From the NCBI RefSeq assembly GCF_019175385.1, contig NC_083341.1, forward strand, positions 93,832,321-93,896,320: a stretch of DNA of 64,000 bases, read 5' to 3'. A program made the position numbers and the translations under genes. The notes under the pieces were generated by a model. That model saw only the letters and a list, made by a program, of their open reading frames with translations, made no database searches and was not told the DNA's origin. Positions 60,489 to 64,000 of the stretch are shown here, piece after piece. Source of the DNA: Lycium barbarum (taxonomy: Eukaryota > Streptophyta > Magnoliopsida > Solanales > Solanaceae). The number at the start of each line of letters is the position of its first letter. Position 1 is the first letter of the stretch.

Positions 60489-60710
60489 GGCGCTGCAGTG
60501 GCACTATAAACTACCATAGCGGTCACACTATAGCGCTGGTCAGATAGCCATAGCGGACTGAGGGGTTTTAGTGACTAGACGTCGTAGCGGTATGATTGCC
60601 GCTATAGCAGCTTGTTGATATTTTAGTGATGGCTGCCATAACGGGCCATGTGTGTGCCGTGGCGCGTGCGCCGCAGCGGTTCCCATGTCCATTGCAGCCG
60701 CAGTTGGGCT
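60489..60710. promoter_or_regulatory. Cluster of (G)CCGCTATAGCGG-like short inverted repeats, LTR C
   Basis: CCATAGCGG (twice), CACTATAGCGC, GCCGCTATAGCAG, GCGCGTGCGCC and GCCGCAGCGG lie about 100-300 bp before the donor-like site at 60825, i.e. in the place occupied by TACGG palindromes in A, B, E and F. No clear TATA box found. Confidence 0.5.
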
Positions 60711-61715
60711 GAATTATTTTCTTTTTCTCAAGCCAATACCCTTAAGCCCTATCACTTCTTCTCATCACTTTTCTAAGCACTCTTTGGGAGAATAGAGCAA
60801 CTTGTGGACTGAATCTTCTTAGAGGTAAGATCTAAGACCCTAGCCTTCATCATTTACCTTCCTAGATCCCTATTTCATGCTTAGAATCACTAGAATCTAA
60901 ATAGAGAAGATGAGTCTTGTGTTAAAATTCTTGAAATGGGTTTAGACTTCTAAAATGGAAATTGGCGGTGAAATCGACTAGTATAACAATAGAATTTGAT
61001 AAATTCCTTGTTATTTTTCTTTTAATCTGAATTAGGCTTAATCTTGAGTTGTTTTAGCAAATTATTAGTGGATTTGATCACCTAGAGCTTGAATTGCCTG
61101 TTCTATCTTTCAGTTTCCCGTTTTACCCTTGTGGGCCCGTTTCCCCAAATTCCTTGGGTTAGAATTTGACATAACTAGAAGTATAGAAATATGGGTGTCA
61201 TTATTCGTGATTTTTAATATAGAATTCGATATGAATAGACTTTGAGTACTCGGAGGCGTTACGAAAGGGCAAGGCCAAGGTGTGATGGTTCGAGGCTCCT
61301 ATTCGGGGTTCCAGGTAGGTCACAGCTTACCTTTAGGTTAGACTTTGGTTAGTGGATCATATGTATAGTTATTAATTGTTGGAGAAAGCATGTAAACCTT
61401 TAGGTATGATGTTGGGATGGAAGACTTAGGTTGGTATTGTTGTTGATTGTGGTTTGTTGCCTTGTTTGTGTTCTATGGTGTTGTTGCTTATTTGTGAGTT
61501 GTTGGCTCGTCGCCACGTGATTGATTCTATAGAGTTGATGCTTAGTGATTACTTGTGTGTCGGAGAGCATATTTATCATGAATGAGGTTGTTGGGAAGGA
61601 AGGAAGGGTTATGATATTGATATTGCGAGTGAGATTTGAGTCCATGTGTGGCACCATTGATTCATACATTCTTGTTGGAATTGTTATCATGCATTCACTC
61701 ATTTATACATATTTT

Positions 61716-61805
61716 GGGATCGGTTTGCGCGCCGCAATTCATACTTGGATCGAGTTGCACGTACCGCAACACTGACTGGGATCGGATTGCACGTTCCGCA
61801 ATACT
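61716..61805. repeat. Short tandem GATCGG-TTGCACG-CCGCAA units
   Basis: About three ~35-bp units, e.g. GGGATCGGTTTGCGCGCCGCA and GGGATCGGATTGCACGTTCC, in the C 3' LTR. They occupy the slot of the GC modules in the other LTRs. Confidence 0.6.
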
Positions 61806-61934
61806 GACTATTGGATTAGACTGGATTTGATATTTGGACTGTGTTGAATTTTATCTAAGTGTGAGCATGCCTGTTTTTCAGTCTCTTTCTTATATATATG
61901 ATTTTCTAACTGTTGTCAGCCTATGATGCCTACT

Positions 61935-61986
61935 CAGTACGTGTTGTTGTACTGATTCTACCTTGTTGTATTCTTTCTGAGTGCAG
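61935..61986 (+). other. Paired-hairpin module, C 3' LTR
   Basis: CAGTAC-GTGTTGTT-GTACTG (61935-61954), then a decayed second stem TTGTA...TGCAG. In the 5' LTR (4613-4664) the second stem is a perfect CTGCA/TGCAG while the first is decayed. Confidence 0.6.
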
Positions 61987-62392
61987 ATTTTGTGACTCGA
62001 TCGACTTATGCGCTTCGTGACTGTGTCCTGAAGCCGTCTCACGAGCATTCCAGGGTGAGCACTTGGATGGATTCGCTGCCTGGATGTCTCTTCTTAGCTA
62101 CTTGTCTTATTTTGATATTCTGAGACAATATTCCATTTCCAGACTTGTATTCATATTCAGACTTGTAGTATTTGTAGTAATGGCTCTTGTACGACGTTAG
62201 ACCAGATTCCTTGGGATTGTTGTATTATTTTTCCGCACTTATTCACTTATCCTTATTATTATCTACATGTGAGACTTATATTTGATTGTCTTGATTTCTT
62301 TATTGTGGTTGAATGAATGATTTTGGAAAGGGTTCGCCTACCGAGGTAGGAAATGGTAGGTGCCCGCACGTTCCCCTAGTTGGGGCGTGAAA

Positions 62393-62838
62393 TAAATTTT
62401 GTGGATGTGATGATACATACATATGTGAAGCTAAACACTAACTAGGCCGACCAAATCTAAACTTATGTCTTTTTCATATTATGCTGAATGTTAAAAGTTT
62501 TGCTTTATCCAGCATAACTTGTGGGATGTTATAATACATATGCCGAAGCTAACCGCTAACTATGCCGGCAAAATTTCAGTTTATATCGCGCCAAAAGTGC
62601 TGAAAAAGCAAAAATTAAAGACCACAAATTTGAGGGGCAAAAATTAAAGACCACCCCAAAATAGGGGCATTTGTGCGAATAACCCAAATTTTGTCCAATC
62701 TCACTACTTTTCCTTTCATAAACGAAGAAATTGGGCCGGCAGTAGACAGAAATTAGTTAGCCCATTCTTTGATCTAATTAGCCCACTTGTATGTATTTAT
62801 TTACTTTGTTTTAGTTAGCCCACTTGTATGTATTTATT
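62393..62838. other. Right flank of element C with a foldback-end fragment
   Basis: No gene seen. ATAATACATA-GCCGAAGCTAA(C)CGCTAACTA(T)GCC occurs as two diverged copies (62403-62450 and 62527-62575). Bases 62607-62670 (AAAGACCACAAATTTGAGG, AAAGACCACCCCAAAATAGG) resemble the right end of the foldback element below, so this is an older or truncated copy. AGCCCACTTGTATGTATTTA is duplicated (62779-62799 and 62817-62837). Confidence 0.5.
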
Positions 62839-63611
62839 GGGAAATTCTCAGGATTGCCCTTCTTTTGGGGTGGTCTTTAATTGTTGCACCTCAAATTGCT
62901 GGTCTTTAATTTTTTGCCTTCACGTAGAAACCTTAAGGTTTTGGGTTCGAATCCCCGCTCTGGCATAAAAATAAAAAATAATTTTGCAAGGCAAGGCTTG
63001 GGAAAATCTATGCCGGAGCCGGCATACGCGCACTTAAGGCATAACTATAGTCTGCCAGAAGGGGCAGACTTTGCCTTAAGGCATATATTTTATTTTTTTA
63101 CTTTGTAAGGCAAACTTTTAGTTATGCCTTAAGGAAAATTTTTGCCTTATGGGCATACTTACTTTTAGATATGCCTTAACTAATAGTCTGCCACATAAGG
63201 CATAACTAAACTATATGTTAAGGAAAAGTCATAAGGCGGAACTTTTCCTTAAGGCAAAGTCTATGCCCTATAAGGCAAAGTCTATGCCTTAAGGAAAGAT
63301 TCCGCCTTATGAGGCATACTTTTAGTTGTGACTTAACTAACATTCTGCCCCATAAGGCATAACTAAACTATGCAAAAAGTTCTGCCGAATCCGGCATAAC
63401 TTTAGTCATGCCTTAAGCGCGCGTATGTCGGCTCCGGTATAACTTTCCCAAGTCTTGCCTTGCGAAATTATTTTTTATTTTTATGCCTGAGTTGGGATTC
63501 GAACCCAGAACCTCAGGGTTTCTACGCGAAGGGCAAAACTTAAAGACCATAAATATGAGGAGCAAAATCTAAAGACCACCCCAAAAGAAGGGCAATCCGC
63601 ACAAAAAAATG
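62839..63611. mobile_element. Foldback (large inverted-repeat) element with 9-bp direct repeats
   Basis: Two long arms in opposite orientation. A 29-bp segment at 62851-62879 is perfectly complementary to 63570-63598 (core TTGCCCTTCTTTTGGGG), and similarity continues inward for about 200 bp. Flanking 9-bp repeat GTATTTATT at 62830-62838 and 63612-63620 suggests Mutator-like target duplication. Each arm holds GGGTTCGAATCCC-like sequence resembling a tRNA T-arm/B box. The centre is full of GCCTTAAGGCATAAC-type short palindromes. No transposase; non-autonomous. Confidence 0.75.
62930..62966 (+). other. tRNA T-arm (B box)-like sequence in the left foldback arm
   Basis: GGTTTTGGGTTCGAATCCCC holds a perfect GGTTCGAATCC B-box match. 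The opposite arm has the inverted copy GGGATTCGAACCCAGAAC (63493-63510). I found no A box or complete cloverleaf, so this is not called a tRNA gene. Confidence 0.55.
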
Positions 63612-63620
63612 GTATTTATT

Positions 63621-64000
63621 TACTGGATAGTTAGTCCTTTCTTATTTTTCCCTAAGTATAAATATGAGAAATTTTCAAAAATGACTATAGCTTGGACGTT
63701 GTTTACAAGGCATAGCTATAGTTTCGTTAATTACCGTTAGTAGCTACAGAGTGTTTGCGATTAGTTATATTTCGCTGTATTAAATTCGGCTATATTCAAT
63801 TCACTGCATTCATTCGTAGCTACTTTTACACTATATTCATTTCACGGTATTCAGTTCGGCTATATTCAAACAACAAAGATTTAAAATTACAGGAATTTAC
63901 TGGAAATAATCTTCTGTGGAATACATAAATACATGTGAAAATACAAAAACTATACTGTATTTACATTAAAAAATGTAGAATATACTCAAATCCTACAAGA
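63621..64000. other. AT-rich sequence with TATTCA-TTC repeats; no gene seen
   Basis: Imperfect repeats of CGGCTATATTCAA and TATTCATTTCACGGTATTCA (about 63786-63870) may be part of another repeat that leaves the window on the right. Confidence 0.4.

Larger units (their letters stand above)
4495..62392 (+). mobile_element. Element C: old Tekay/Del-like Ty3/gypsy retrotransposon hosting all the nested insertions
   Basis: Five coding pieces in the order gag, gag, gag-protease, protease-RT-RNase H-integrase, integrase lie between a partial 5' LTR (4495-5073) and a 3' LTR (60034-62392). The pieces are separated by insertions B, J, D and E. The reading frame resumes at each junction after removing the insertion and one TSD copy. 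Removing the insertions leaves about 8.2 kb. Many stops and a lost integrase catalytic Asp make it a pseudo-element and the oldest in the stack. Its own TSD cannot be checked because the 5' LTR start is not recognised. Confidence 0.85.
60034..62392 (+). repeat. 3' LTR of element C (2.36 kb)
   Basis: TGTAATGACTCG...GGGGCGTGAAA. It has a different GC-rich repeat cluster (60489-60710) in place of the TACGG palindromes; donor-like GAG/GTAAGA at 60825; CCAG/GTAGGTCACAGCTTACC at 61315; GATCGG(A/T)TTGC(G/A)CG..CCGCAA repeats 61716-61805; hairpin module 61935-61986. The final ~575 bp matches 4495-5073. Confidence 0.85.

Noticed and set aside
62930..62966. Possible tRNA gene
   Set aside because: Only the T-arm/B box is present; no acceptor or anticodon stem, and the inverted copy shows it is part of the foldback arms.
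62881..63108. 75-residue frame in the foldback arm
   Set aside because: Entirely within inverted-repeat sequence with palindromic core motifs; no domain.

Overview
Plant nuclear DNA consisting almost entirely of LTR retrotransposons inserted into one another; I see no convincing host gene, rRNA, tRNA gene or CRISPR array. The iMet-type primer-binding sites (TGGTATCAGAGC), chromovirus-type integrases, multi-kb LTRs and 5-bp target-site duplications (TSDs) point to a large-genome dicot. From recollection of repeat families, Solanaceae is likely, but this is not proven from the window.

Layout. Bases 1-1115 are the terminal part of an LTR (element X, minus strand) lying inside the integrase of element A. 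The integrase end and 3' LTR of A fill 1116-4254. Bases 4495-62392 are one old Ty3/gypsy element (C, Tekay/Del-like), split into five coding pieces by four insertions: B (5749-19192, same broad clade, plus strand), J (19795-25240, a ~5.4-kb solo LTR, probably Tat/Ogre-like), D (26005-31297, deleted CRM-like chromovirus, minus strand) and E (33757-59278, minus strand). J, D and E have perfect 5-bp TSDs (GTGGT, TCTGT, ATTGG); B has a 4/5 TSD. The C reading frame can be followed from piece to piece. B is itself split by solo LTR I (11460-14527, TSD GGTAG). E is a tandem LTR-internal-LTR-internal-LTR array inside a single TSD pair, and carries three further solo LTRs: F (40591-43149), G (44265-47122, TSD GAAGG) and H (48844-51898, TSD CAATA). 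To the right of C lie flanking DNA and a large foldback element (62839-63611) with 9-bp direct repeats.

How it works together. No element is intact. Every gag-pol has stops, frameshifts or deletions; E has lost the capsid and nearly all of pol, and D has lost RT and RNase H. Relative age from nesting: C is oldest; then A (if it does lie in C), B, J, D and E; then I inside B, the tandem duplication of E, and F, G, H inside E; X is younger than A.

Most interesting signal. The ~2.4-3.1-kb LTRs of A, B, E, F, I, G, H and C share an ordered set of blocks although much of their sequence is unalignable by eye: (in several) a cluster of CpG-rich palindromes just upstream of the TATA box, a consensus splice donor in the leader, a short GCTGCC motif, a second donor (GGTATGTAAGG), GC-rich tandem modules, a pair of adjacent hairpins whose second stem changes sequence but keeps pairing, and a CAG/GT acceptor-like site. 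This looks like a conserved structured, possibly spliced, leader RNA module.
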